A DNA stretch of 27,274 nucleotides. Origin: Anaerolineae bacterium. GTDB taxonomy: Bacteria; Chloroflexota; Anaerolineae; JAAYZQ01. Location: positions 1-27,274 of the forward strand of contig JAFGIA010000393.1 in assembly GCA_016929795.1 (NCBI GenBank). Direction: 5' to 3'. Position numbers and translations under genes: made by a program. Positions 12,739-19,726 of the stretch are shown piece after piece. Numbering within the stretch: position 1 is the stretch's first letter; every line of letters starts with the position of its first letter. The notes beneath the pieces are model-generated. The model searched no databases and was not told the DNA's origin. It saw only the letters and a list, made by a program, of their open reading frames with translations.

Positions 12739-15519
12739 ATGACAGAATCATGGCCCACGGTTGCCGTCGTTGTAGCGCACACCCATTGGGACCGGGCGTG
12801 GTACATGCCCTTCCAGGTGTTTCGTATCCGCCTGGTGCGATTGATCGACCGCTTGCTCGATCTCTATGATCGTGATCCTGCCTTTCGCAGCTTTTTGCTC
12901 GACGGGCAGCATCTGCCCGTCGAGGATTATCTCGAGATGCGGCCCGAGCGGCGGGCTGACCTCGAGCGCCTGGTGCGCGCAGGCCGGCTGTTCGTTGGCC
13001 CCTGGTACGCACTGGCCGACGAATACCTGGTGAGCCCCGAGGCCCTGGTGCGCAACCTGCTGCTCGGCACGCGCCTGGCGGAAGGGATGGGCGGGGCAAA
13101 CCCCGTACCCGGGGCCATGCGTGAGGGCTACGTGCCCGACGCCTTTGGGCACATCGGGCAGCTTCCCCAGATCTTGAAGGGGTTTGGCATCGGCTCAGCC
13201 TTTTTCGCGCGGGGCATGGGCGACGAGGGGGAGACGCTGGGCGACCAGTTCTGGTGGGAGGCACCGGATGGGTCGCGGGTCCTGGCCGTCCACCTCCGCC
13301 AGAGCTATGGCAACGCCGCCACGCTCGGATATCAGACCGAGGGCGGGGACACCTCGGCCATGGAGTTTGACGTCGAGCTCGCCATCGACCGCCTGCACCG
13401 GGCCGTGGCGCGGGCGAGCGAGCAGAGCCATGGGCGCACGCTGCTCCTGATGAACGGCACCGACCACACAGAGGCCCAGGCCGAACTGCCGCAGATTCTC
13501 GACGCGGCCAACGACCGGATCGCGGGGGTCCATTTTGAACAGGGTGACCTGCCGGGATACGTGCGCCGGGTGTTGGCGGAAGCGGGCGAGCGCCTGCCCA
13601 CCTTTCGCGGCGAATTCAACCGCGGGCGCTACAACAAGCACCTGCAGGGTGTCTACTCCTCGCGCGTCTATCTGCAGCAGGCGAACGAGCGCGCCCAGAC
13701 ACTGCTCGAGTGTTACGCCGAGCCGCTCAACGTCTGGGCGTCGCTGCTCGGCGTGCGCTATCCGCGCGCCTTTCTCGATCTGGCGTGGCGGACGTTGATG
13801 CAGAATCACCCTCACGACGACATCTGCGGCTGCAGCGCCGACGCCGTGCACCGGGAGAATGTAGCGCGCTTTGGCGAGGTGGAGCAGATTGGTGGCACAC
13901 TCGTGGATAACGCATTCCGCGCGCTCGTGCACCACGCCGGCCGCACGGCGCAGGGCGGTGAACCCTTTGTGATCTATAATCCCGTGCCGTGGCTGCGGAA
14001 TGAGACGGCAGAGATCGACCTGTTGTTCCGGGAGGACCAGGCGCCGGGTAGTGACTTGATCCTGGTGAGCGGTGAGGGCAGGGCGGTGGCCTGCCAGCGC
14101 CTCGCAGAGGAACCCTTGGTGCGGCTGGCGGTAAACAAGATGGAGCTCGCGCGGCGTGTGCGCGTGGCGGTGGCGCTCGAGGCGCTGCCGGCGTGTGGCT
14201 ACCGCGTCTACTATGCACAGCCGGGGGCGCCTGTGCCTGTCCCAGAGGTGGTCGATCCGGTTCAGCTCTTGCCCGAGGGTATGGAGAATGGACACGTGCG
14301 GGTAGAGATCCAGGACGACGGCACGCTCGACCTGCTCGACAAGGTGACAGGGCGCCGCTACCAGGGGGTGGGAGCCCTGGTCGACGAGGAGGATGCAGGC
14401 GACGAGTACGACTATTCCCCCTGCCCGCACCCCCAGGTGGTGTCGACCCGCGGCCGCCGCGCGGCGGTGCGCCTGGTGGAAAGCGGGCCGCTGCAGATTA
14501 GCTACGAGATCGCCCACGAGCTGCTGCTGCCCGAGGCGCTGGCGCCCGACAGGCAGCGGCGGAGCAGGGAGTGTGTGGCCTGCCCTGCCACGACGAGGGT
14601 GACACTGCGCAGCGGCAGCGGCCGGGTTGACCTGGTTACGACGTTCGACAACCGGGCGCGAGACCACAGGCTGCGCCTGCTCGTGCCGGCAGGGATCAAA
14701 ACGGACGTGGCGGCGGCGCATGGGCATTTCGACGTGGTGGAGAGGCCGATCGACCTGCCCCCGGGCGATGGGTGGTCCCAGCCCCCCTCGCGGACCGCAC
14801 ACCAGCGCTACTTTGTCGACCTCTCGGACGGGGAAGCGGGGCTCGCCGTGCTGAACCGCGGCCTGGCGGAGTATGAGGTGATGCGGGAGCGAGAAGGCGT
14901 CACGGTGGCGATCACGCTGCTGCGCTGCGTCGGCGATCTGTCGCGCGGCGACCTCCTGGCGCGGCCCGGGCATGCTGGCCCGCCGCTGCCCACGCCCGAG
15001 GCACAGTGCCCGGGCGTGCACCGGTTCGAGTACGCTCTGTTGCCTCACACCGCCGACTGGCGAACGATCTACCGGGAGGCCTGCGCGTGGCGCGCGCCGG
15101 CGATCGCCAAGCGGGGCACAGAGGTCGAGGGCATGGTGGTGTCGGAAGCAGACCTGGCCGAGTGGGGCCTGGAGCGGGTGAAGATGAAGCCGCTCGACCT
15201 GGGCGGCGACCTGCCGGGGCAATGCTCCTTCCTGGCGCTGGAGCCGGCCCCGCTGGCGTTGAGTGCGGTGAAGGCGAGCGAGGACGGTGAAGGCGTAGTG
15301 GTGCGGATCTACAATCCTGCCCGTGAAGCGCTGCAGGGGATGCTGTCGTTCTCGTGGCCGGTGTGTGAAGCGTGCGAGGTGACGCTGGAAGAAAAGGTCA
15401 TCGGCCTGCTGGCGGTGGACGCGGGACGGGTGTGCCTGCACGTGGGTGGAAACGAGATCAGGACGATCAGGCTGCGGTTCGCAACAAAAACGCCGCTAGA
15501 AAAGGCGCCGGCCGAGTGA
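12739..15519 (+). CDS. Glycoside hydrolase family 38 alpha-mannosidase
   Basis: A 926-residue GH38 enzyme, a Zn2+-dependent retaining alpha-mannosidase. The N-terminal catalytic domain begins VAHTHWDRAWY with metal ligands H16 and D18. It continues with GPWYALADEYL, and the nucleophile is expected at D134 in YVPDAFGHIGQ. A further metal ligand is expected in NHPHDDICG (H357/H359). Middle three-helix and C-terminal beta-sandwich parts follow (FVIYNPVPWLRNETAEIDL; VTTFDNRARDHRLRLLVPAG). There is no signal peptide, so it acts in the cytoplasm, perhaps on mannosylglycerate or short mannosides as for MngB-type members. The ATG at 12739 follows AAGGAGAG. The 3' end overlaps the convergent TVP38 gene by 24 bases. 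The exact substrate is not deducible here. Confidence 0.9.
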   Translation: MTESWPTVAVVVAHTHWDRAWYMPFQVFRIRLVRLIDRLLDLYDRDPAFRSFLLDGQHLPVEDYLEMRPERRADLERLVRAGRLFVGPWYALADEYLVSPEALVRNLLLGTRLAEGMGGANPVPGAMREGYVPDAFGHIGQLPQILKGFGIGSAFFARGMGDEGETLGDQFWWEAPDGSRVLAVHLRQSYGNAATLGYQTEGGDTSAMEFDVELAIDRLHRAVARASEQSHGRTLLLMNGTDHTEAQAELPQILDAANDRIAGVHFEQGDLPGYVRRVLAEAGERLPTFRGEFNRGRYNKHLQGVYSSRVYLQQANERAQTLLECYAEPLNVWASLLGVRYPRAFLDLAWRTLMQNHPHDDICGCSADAVHRENVARFGEVEQIGGTLVDNAFRALVHHAGRTAQGGEPFVIYNPVPWLRNETAEIDLLFREDQAPGSDLILVSGEGRAVACQRLAEEPLVRLAVNKMELARRVRVAVALEALPACGYRVYYAQPGAPVPVPEVVDPVQLLPEGMENGHVRVEIQDDGTLDLLDKVTGRRYQGVGALVDEEDAGDEYDYSPCPHPQVVSTRGRRAAVRLVESGPLQISYEIAHELLLPEALAPDRQRRSRECVACPATTRVTLRSGSGRVDLVTTFDNRARDHRLRLLVPAGIKTDVAAAHGHFDVVERPIDLPPGDGWSQPPSRTAHQRYFVDLSDGEAGLAVLNRGLAEYEVMREREGVTVAITLLRCVGDLSRGDLLARPGHAGPPLPTPEAQCPGVHRFEYALLPHTADWRTIYREACAWRAPAIAKRGTEVEGMVVSEADLAEWGLERVKMKPLDLGGDLPGQCSFLALEPAPLALSAVKASEDGEGVVVRIYNPAREALQGMLSFSWPVCEACEVTLEEKVIGLLAVDAGRVCLHVGGNEIRTIRLRFATKTPLEKAPAE

Positions 15520-16206
15520 TTCGAGCAGTGACTGCCATGCCGCCTGGATCTCGTCGCTGCGCCACCAGACGAGGAGTGTGCCGGCGGCGATAAGCGTGAG
15601 AGCGGCGGCCCACCAAACGGGGTTGAGCTGGATGGCATAGGCGCCGACGGCGACGGCAGTGGCAATGCCGGGGAACCGGCCGAGGATCATGAGGAGCAGG
15701 AAGCGGCGTGCCGGCATGCACGTCAGGCCGGCAGCGACACAGGCCAGATCGTCCGGGGCAAAGGGTACGAGCCAGATGAGAAAGAAAAAGGGGGACCCGC
15801 CACGACGCACGAGATCGTCGACACGCTCCATCGACCTGCGGCTTACCAGGCGCGTGACCAGGGGCCGGCCGTAGCGCCTGGTGAGGGAGAAAGTGACGAT
15901 CGACCCGAGGTAAATGCCGGCGGTGCAGTAAAGCAGGCCCCACCCCAGCCCGTAGAGATAGCCGGCTGCGGCTTCGATCCCCGGACTCGGGATCGGCGCC
16001 ATGAGCGACTGGGCGAGTTCGAGTCCAAAGATGGCCGCCGGCCCCCATGCACCCAGCCCTCCAACCCAGGCGCGCACGCCGTCCTGGGCGGAGAGGAGAT
16101 CGTAAACGGGCTGCCCCCAGCGGGCGAGGGCGAAAAAGAGGGCGAGCAGGACGAAAAGGCCCAGCAGCCAGGCCGATCGGCGGCCGGGAAGCCACCGATC
16201 AGGCAC
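15496..16206 (-). CDS. TVP38/TMEM64 (DedA-like, VTT domain) membrane protein
   Basis: A 236-residue integral membrane protein of the TVP38/TMEM64 (SNARE-associated/VTT) family. An N-terminal helix (AWLLGLFVLLALFFALARW) is followed by the core with SLMAPIPSPGIEAAAGYLYGLGWGLLYCTAGIYLGSIV (written in part), then FSLTRRYGRPLV and FFFLIWLVPFAPDDLACVAAGLT. The proline-containing re-entrant segments and FxPDD-type motif are typical of this family, implicated in lipid scrambling or transport. A last helix ends near residue 220. The GTG at 16206 has GGAGGGA 5 bases upstream and overlaps the GNAT stop by 8 bases. The 3' end overlaps GH38 tail to tail, leaving no space for a terminator. Cargo is unknown. 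Confidence 0.85.
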   Translation of the reverse strand: MPDRWLPGRRSAWLLGLFVLLALFFALARWGQPVYDLLSAQDGVRAWVGGLGAWGPAAIFGLELAQSLMAPIPSPGIEAAAGYLYGLGWGLLYCTAGIYLGSIVTFSLTRRYGRPLVTRLVSRRSMERVDDLVRRGGSPFFFLIWLVPFAPDDLACVAAGLTCMPARRFLLLMILGRFPGIATAVAVGAYAIQLNPVWWAAALTLIAAGTLLVWWRSDEIQAAWQSLLESLGRRLF

Positions 16207-17116
16207 TTATTCCCTCCCCTGCACCACCCTCTGCCCGGCCGGGCAGTGGGAGGCGTGCGACCAGCCACACGAACTCACCCAACGATTGGAATCCTGCGGC
16301 GCGCATCGTGGCGTGCCACTCTGCATCGCCGGCAGGCACCATGGCGCCCACCTCGTCCAGCCCACGCGCCAGCGCGCGGCCAACCGCCTCGCGCACCAGG
16401 GCAGCGCGCGGCGCGGCGCCGGCCGCGGCGAGTGATTCTATCCAGACGCCCGCGTAGAGCAGCGTGCGCACCCAGAGCAGCTCGGCATAGCCGGCAGGCT
16501 CGCTCGCACTCGAAGCGGCAACCTGGTGTTCGGCCACGAGGAGCGCAGTGCCGGGATGGGGCTGAACCGGCACGCCCGAGGGCGCGTGCTCCTGCAGCCA
16601 GGGAGCCAGCTCGTGCACACCGTCGGCATCGCGCACCGACACGCCGACGGTGAGGACTGGTCGCGACGGCACGTCGGTGAGGCGCAGGATGAACAACTCG
16701 GAAGGATGAGCAGCCGGCTGAAAGCCGGCCCGTTGAAAGGCGCGCAGCGACGCGCGGTTATCGGTAGCTACCACGGCGCGCGCCACGGGCGCGATCCGGG
16801 TGCCATGGGCGCAAGCGGCGCCGATGAGGCGCGTCGCCAGGCCCTGGCCGCGCCAGCCGGGGCGCACAGCCAGCAGATCGACCTCCCAGCGAGGGCCAGC
16901 CAGGCCGTAGGTGGGAAAGGCGATGACAAATCCCACGATCGTATCACCCGCGACTGCCACCCACGCAGCGCGCTCGCCGCCGGTCAGCAGCGTCGCCACC
17001 GCGTGTGGGGTGTAGGGCGATTCATCGAATGTGGCCCGCTCGACCGCCAGAATCCCTTCCGCGTCGGCCAGCGAGCCAGCGAATGGGCGTACAGCGGTCA
17101 CATTCCTGGTCACCAC
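16199..17116 (-). CDS. GNAT-family acetyltransferase with tandem GNAT-like domains
   Basis: A 305-residue protein. The first half (about 1-150) is a clear GNAT domain: EVDLLAVRPGWRGQGLATRLIGAA holds the acetyl-CoA pyrophosphate-binding R/Q-x-x-G-x-G/A motif, then NRASLRAFQRAGF. The second half (about 160-300) is a diverged GNAT-like domain ending GDAEWHATMRAAGFQSLGEFVWL. Such tandem proteins often acetylate small molecules or antibiotics, but the substrate is unknown. The GTG at 17116 is chosen because the upstream promoter places transcription start at about this codon (leaderless mRNA); a second GTG follows at 17113. The longer reading up to 17227 would cross the promoter and is rejected. 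It overlaps the TVP38 gene downstream. Confidence 0.82.
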   Translation of the reverse strand: MVTRNVTAVRPFAGSLADAEGILAVERATFDESPYTPHAVATLLTGGERAAWVAVAGDTIVGFVIAFPTYGLAGPRWEVDLLAVRPGWRGQGLATRLIGAACAHGTRIAPVARAVVATDNRASLRAFQRAGFQPAAHPSELFILRLTDVPSRPVLTVGVSVRDADGVHELAPWLQEHAPSGVPVQPHPGTALLVAEHQVAASSASEPAGYAELLWVRTLLYAGVWIESLAAAGAAPRAALVREAVGRALARGLDEVGAMVPAGDAEWHATMRAAGFQSLGEFVWLVARLPLPGRAEGGAGEGISA

Positions 17117-17122
17117 GGCCCC

Positions 17123-17151
17123 ACTATAGCAGACAAGTGCCCGAGCGTCAA
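17123..17151 (-). promoter_or_regulatory. Promoter of the GNAT gene (leaderless start)
   Basis: On the minus strand TTGACG (17151-17146) and TATAGT (17128-17123) are 17 bases apart. Only six bases (GGGGCC) separate the -10 box from GTG at 17116, so the mRNA should begin at or within a base or two of the start codon. Confidence 0.75.
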
Positions 17152-17157
17152 GGTTGT

Positions 17158-17186
17158 TTGCGCCAGTGTGCGGAAATGAGTATAAT
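17158..17186 (+). promoter_or_regulatory. Promoter of the spermidine-synthase-like gene
   Basis: A perfect -10 box TATAAT (17181-17186) has a weak TTGCGC -35 (17158-17163) 17 bases before it. Its -35 is only 6 bases from the -35 of the divergent GNAT promoter, so the two probably compete or share regulators. Confidence 0.65.
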
Positions 17187-17188
17187 GG

Positions 17189-17241
17189 GGAAGGTTGGAT
17201 GATTGGCCAGATGGGCCAGCCGGCCAATCATCCAACCTTCC
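17189..17241. repeat. Perfect 20-bp palindrome in a 5' leader
   Basis: Positions 17189-17208 and 17222-17241 are exact reverse complements, with a 13-nt loop. The outer arm begins GGAAGGTTGG. The palindrome starts 3 bases after the -10 box, so the transcript would begin inside its left arm. It is the longest perfect stem noticed in the window. Confidence 0.9.
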
Positions 17242-17268
17242 AAGAGAACATAGGAGTTATCGCGGACA

Positions 17269-18813
17269 ATGAGACGTTTTTTACTGTTGTTGACTGTTTT
17301 CACCGGCGGCATGACGTCGCTGGGAGTAGAGATGGCGGCGTCGAGGCTGCTGGACCCATTCTTTGGGAACTCGCTCATCATCTGGGCCGTGTTGATCGGG
17401 ACGGTGCTGCTCTACCTGACGGTGGGTTACTATGTCGGCGGCAAGTGGGCGGACCGGCAGCCGCACTACCACGTGCTCTACCGGATTACGGCGTGGTCGT
17501 CGTTCCTGCTCGGGCTGGTGCCGTTTGTGGCACGGCCGGTGCTGCTCTGGTCGATGGAAGGGTTTGCGGAGTATAGCGCGGGCATCCTGGCCGGATCGCT
17601 GCTGGGTGTGATCGCGCTCTTTGCCGTGCCGATCACGCTGGTTGGGTGCGTATCCCCCTTTGCCATCCGCCTGTTGATGCAGGAGGAGGATGTGGAGCAC
17701 GCGGGCAACATTGCCGGCGGGCTCTACGCGCTGTCGACGGTGGGCAGCCTGGTGGGCACCTTTTTGCCCGTGCTGCTGCTGATCCCCAACATCGGCACGC
17801 GCAACACGTTTCTTCTGATGGCCGCGGCCCTGCTGCTGGTATCGCTCGTGGGATTGTTTAGCGAGGTACGTCGCCGTGCGGTGCCCTATCTGCTGATGCC
17901 AGGTGTGCTGGCCGTGTTGATGGCTCTCTCCCCGGGCGGGCTGATCAAGCCAGCGGAGTATGGCGAGGTGCTGCACGAGACCGAGTCGGCCTATAACTAT
18001 ATCCAGGTGGTGGAGTATGGCGGCGAGGTGTGGCTCAAGCTGAACGAGGGGCAGGGGGTGCACTCGATCTATGACCCGGACTCGGTCCTCGTGGGCGGCA
18101 TCTGGGACTATTTTCTGATCGCGCCCTTTTTTAACAACCCACCCTATAGGGCCGATCAGGTGGGCAGCCTGGCGCTCATCGGCTCGGCGGCAGGCACGGT
18201 GGCCAAGCAGTACACAGAGGTGTATGGTGCCATCCCGATCGACGGGGCCGAGATCGATCCCGAGATCATTCGCGTCGGGCGCGAGTATTTCGACATGACG
18301 GAGCCGAATTTCGACCCCGTGGCGACGGATGGGCGCTACTTTCTGGCGAACAGCGACCAGGTGTACGACGTGATCGCCATTGACGCCTACCGACCGCCCT
18401 ACATTCCCTTCCACCTGACGACGCGCGAGTTTTTTGAGGAATGCGAGGCCCACCTGACCGACGAGGGGGTGGTGGCGATCAATGTGGGGCGCACACGCAC
18501 TGACTGGAGCCTGGTAGAGGTGCTGGCGAGCACGCTCAAGGCGGTGTTCCCGAACGTGTACACGGTGGATCTGGCCCAGCCGGGGCAGAACCTGATCAAC
18601 GTGCTGGTAGTGGCAACCAGGCAGCCGACGAGCCTCTATAATCTGGCTGAGAACACAGAGCTGCTGGAGAACCGATACCTCCAGGACGTGGCAGGGCGCT
18701 CAATTCCACGCGCTGCCGAGTTTACGGATCCGACGATGGTATTTACGGATGACAAGGCGCCGGTGGAGCAGGTGGTGCACGGGCTGATCTTGAGCTTCGT
18801 GGCAGGACAATAG
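17269..18813 (+). CDS. Membrane-anchored spermidine synthase-like protein
   Basis: A 514-residue protein of the fused-MFS/spermidine synthase type. Residues 1 to about 215 hold roughly seven transmembrane helices (TVFTGGMTSLGVEMAASRLL; IIWAVLIGTVLLYLTVGYYVGG; NIAGGLYALSTVGSLVGTF). Residues about 225-514 form an aminopropyltransferase-like Rossmann domain: LALIGSAAGTVAKQ, GAEIDPEIIRVGREYF, DGRYFL, DVIAIDAYRPPYIPFHLTTREFF. The glycine loop (GSAAGT) differs from the GxGxG of true methyltransferase-type SpeE, so activity is uncertain. Such proteins are common in bacteria and their real substrates are mostly unproven. The ATG at 17269 has AGGAG about 12 bases upstream, longer than ideal. Transcribed alone, divergently from the GNAT gene. 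Confidence 0.85.
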   Translation: MRRFLLLLTVFTGGMTSLGVEMAASRLLDPFFGNSLIIWAVLIGTVLLYLTVGYYVGGKWADRQPHYHVLYRITAWSSFLLGLVPFVARPVLLWSMEGFAEYSAGILAGSLLGVIALFAVPITLVGCVSPFAIRLLMQEEDVEHAGNIAGGLYALSTVGSLVGTFLPVLLLIPNIGTRNTFLLMAAALLLVSLVGLFSEVRRRAVPYLLMPGVLAVLMALSPGGLIKPAEYGEVLHETESAYNYIQVVEYGGEVWLKLNEGQGVHSIYDPDSVLVGGIWDYFLIAPFFNNPPYRADQVGSLALIGSAAGTVAKQYTEVYGAIPIDGAEIDPEIIRVGREYFDMTEPNFDPVATDGRYFLANSDQVYDVIAIDAYRPPYIPFHLTTREFFEECEAHLTDEGVVAINVGRTRTDWSLVEVLASTLKAVFPNVYTVDLAQPGQNLINVLVVATRQPTSLYNLAENTELLENRYLQDVAGRSIPRAAEFTDPTMVFTDDKAPVEQVVHGLILSFVAGQ

Positions 18814-18819
18814 GTTGAT

Positions 18820-18854
18820 AGGTTGGTAGATGGGACATCCCCATCTACCAACCT
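18820..18854. terminator. Hairpin between convergent genes, likely bidirectional terminator
   Basis: A perfect 15-bp inverted repeat, AGGTTGGTAGATGGG at 18820-18834 and its complement at 18840-18854, with a 5-nt loop. It lies between the stops of the spermidine-synthase-like gene (18813) and the C_GCAxxG_C_C gene (18861). T tracts are weak on both sides (CCTTTCT on plus). It contains the GGTTGG/CCAACC core of the repeat family. Confidence 0.6.
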
Positions 18855-18860
18855 GCCTTT

Positions 18861-19289
18861 CTACGCAAGGACGTCGAGCAAGATCCGCGCCGCGCGCTCG
18901 ACGACGGCGGCGCAGGTGCCCGGGCCACCGGGGCCCTGCACCCAATCGCGGAGGGGGCCGCAGCAGGTGGTGCCAAACTCGGCCTGGAAGCGGTCGCGGT
19001 AGGCAACGGTGAGCGACTGGGCCAGGTCATCGTTCTGAGCCGAATCGGTGCGGCCGTGGAGGGCGCCGATGACCATGGCGCCGCCACTCAAGGCACCGCA
19101 CGCCTCCTCGTGGCTGCAGCCGATCCCTCCTGCCAGGGCCGTGGCCATGCGCACGCATAGCGGTGGCAATTCCTCCAGCACGTGCCCGCCCACGGCGAGC
19201 AGGATGCCCTCGGATCAGTGATACTCGCGGCGCAGCAGGTCTCCGGCACGCGCCACGACCTCCTCGTGTGATTCAGCTTTGTGTGTCAT
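18861..19289 (-). CDS. C_GCAxxG_C_C family redox protein with in-frame TGA (candidate selenoprotein)
   Basis: Reading from ATG 19289 to TAG 18861 gives 142 codons in one frame, interrupted only by TGA at 19217-19215 (codon 25). The sequence around it is DLLRREYH-[TGA]-SEGILLAV, aligned with the family's N-terminal GYNCAEAV-type motif, so TGA takes the place of the first conserved Cys. The rest of the family follows: C58, then C64 in ACGALSGGAMVIGALHG, C109-C110 in TTCCGPL and C126 in GTCAAVV. Fourteen bases after the TGA a 7-bp stem (19200-19194 with 19190-19184) carries a GUG loop, as in a bacterial SECIS. If TGA is a true stop, only 110 codons from GTG 19193 remain and lack that motif. The start overlaps the thioesterase gene by 17 bases. 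I infer selenocysteine; a nonsense mutation remains possible. Confidence 0.7.
19184..19200 (-). promoter_or_regulatory. Candidate bacterial SECIS element
   Basis: On the minus strand GCTCGCC (19200-19194) pairs with GGCGGGC (19190-19184), one G-U pair, extended by a further T-A pair at 19201/19183. The apical loop is GTG, starting with G, and 21 bases separate it from the TGA. Known bacterial SECIS elements have a loop G about 16-37 bases after UGA. Confidence 0.55.
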
Positions 19290-19725
19290 TGTCTTCTCTT
19301 TCGGCCGGGATATCCGGCAGGATGATAAAGGTGCCCGTGGCATGGCCCACCAGCCGGCCCTCACCGTCGTACAGGTGCATCTCGGCGATGTCCTGGCGCT
19401 TGCCTGTCTTGATCAGCCGCCCGATGGCACGCAGGGCCGAGGCGCGCACGGGCAGTAGGAAGTGGACAGACATCTCGGCCGTGGCGATCCAACTGTCGAC
19501 GTCGTGCGCGGCGGCGGCGGTGAACCAGCCGGCGGTATCCAACAGGGTGGCGTACACGCCGCCGTGCACGCCACCCTGGGCGTGGTCGAGGCCGGGGTTG
19601 TAGGGCAGGTCGACCACGGCCCGCCCGTCGTCGGCAAACGACAGGGTCATGCCCAAGGTGCGGGCGATGGTCGCTACCTGGTTGAACATGTGGAGCAGCG
19701 CGTCGCGGCGCTCGGGCGTTGTCAT
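19273..19725 (-). CDS. PaaI-type hotdog thioesterase
   Basis: A 150-residue hotdog-fold acyl-CoA thioesterase of the PaaI/YdiI group. The central helix and catalytic region read DHAQGGVHGGVYATLLDTAGWFTA, with the family HGG motif. The C-terminal strands are SVHFLLPVRASALRAIGRLI and LYDGEGRLVGHATGTFIILP. It would hydrolyse a CoA thioester, possibly aromatic or medium chain, in the cytoplasm; the substrate cannot be told. The ATG at 19725 lies one base past the GH31 stop (TGACATG), so translation is probably coupled, and the longer in-frame opening reads through GH31. Its 3' end overlaps the redox-protein start by 17 bases. Confidence 0.9.
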   Translation of the reverse strand: MTTPERRDALLHMFNQVATIARTLGMTLSFADDGRAVVDLPYNPGLDHAQGGVHGGVYATLLDTAGWFTAAAAHDVDSWIATAEMSVHFLLPVRASALRAIGRLIKTGKRQDIAEMHLYDGEGRLVGHATGTFIILPDIPAEREDNDTQS

Positions 19726-19726
19726 G

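Noticed and set aside
13195..15441. A 748-codon minus-strand open frame opposite the GH38 gene
   Set aside because: It mirrors a high-GC coding strand, is rich in His, Arg, Gln and Pro with no recognisable domain, and has no RBS or promoter. GH38 on the plus strand shows full family motifs.
15467..16195. A 242-codon minus-strand frame parallel to the TVP38 gene
   Set aside because: Only the frame at 15496-16206 gives regular transmembrane helices and the family motif.
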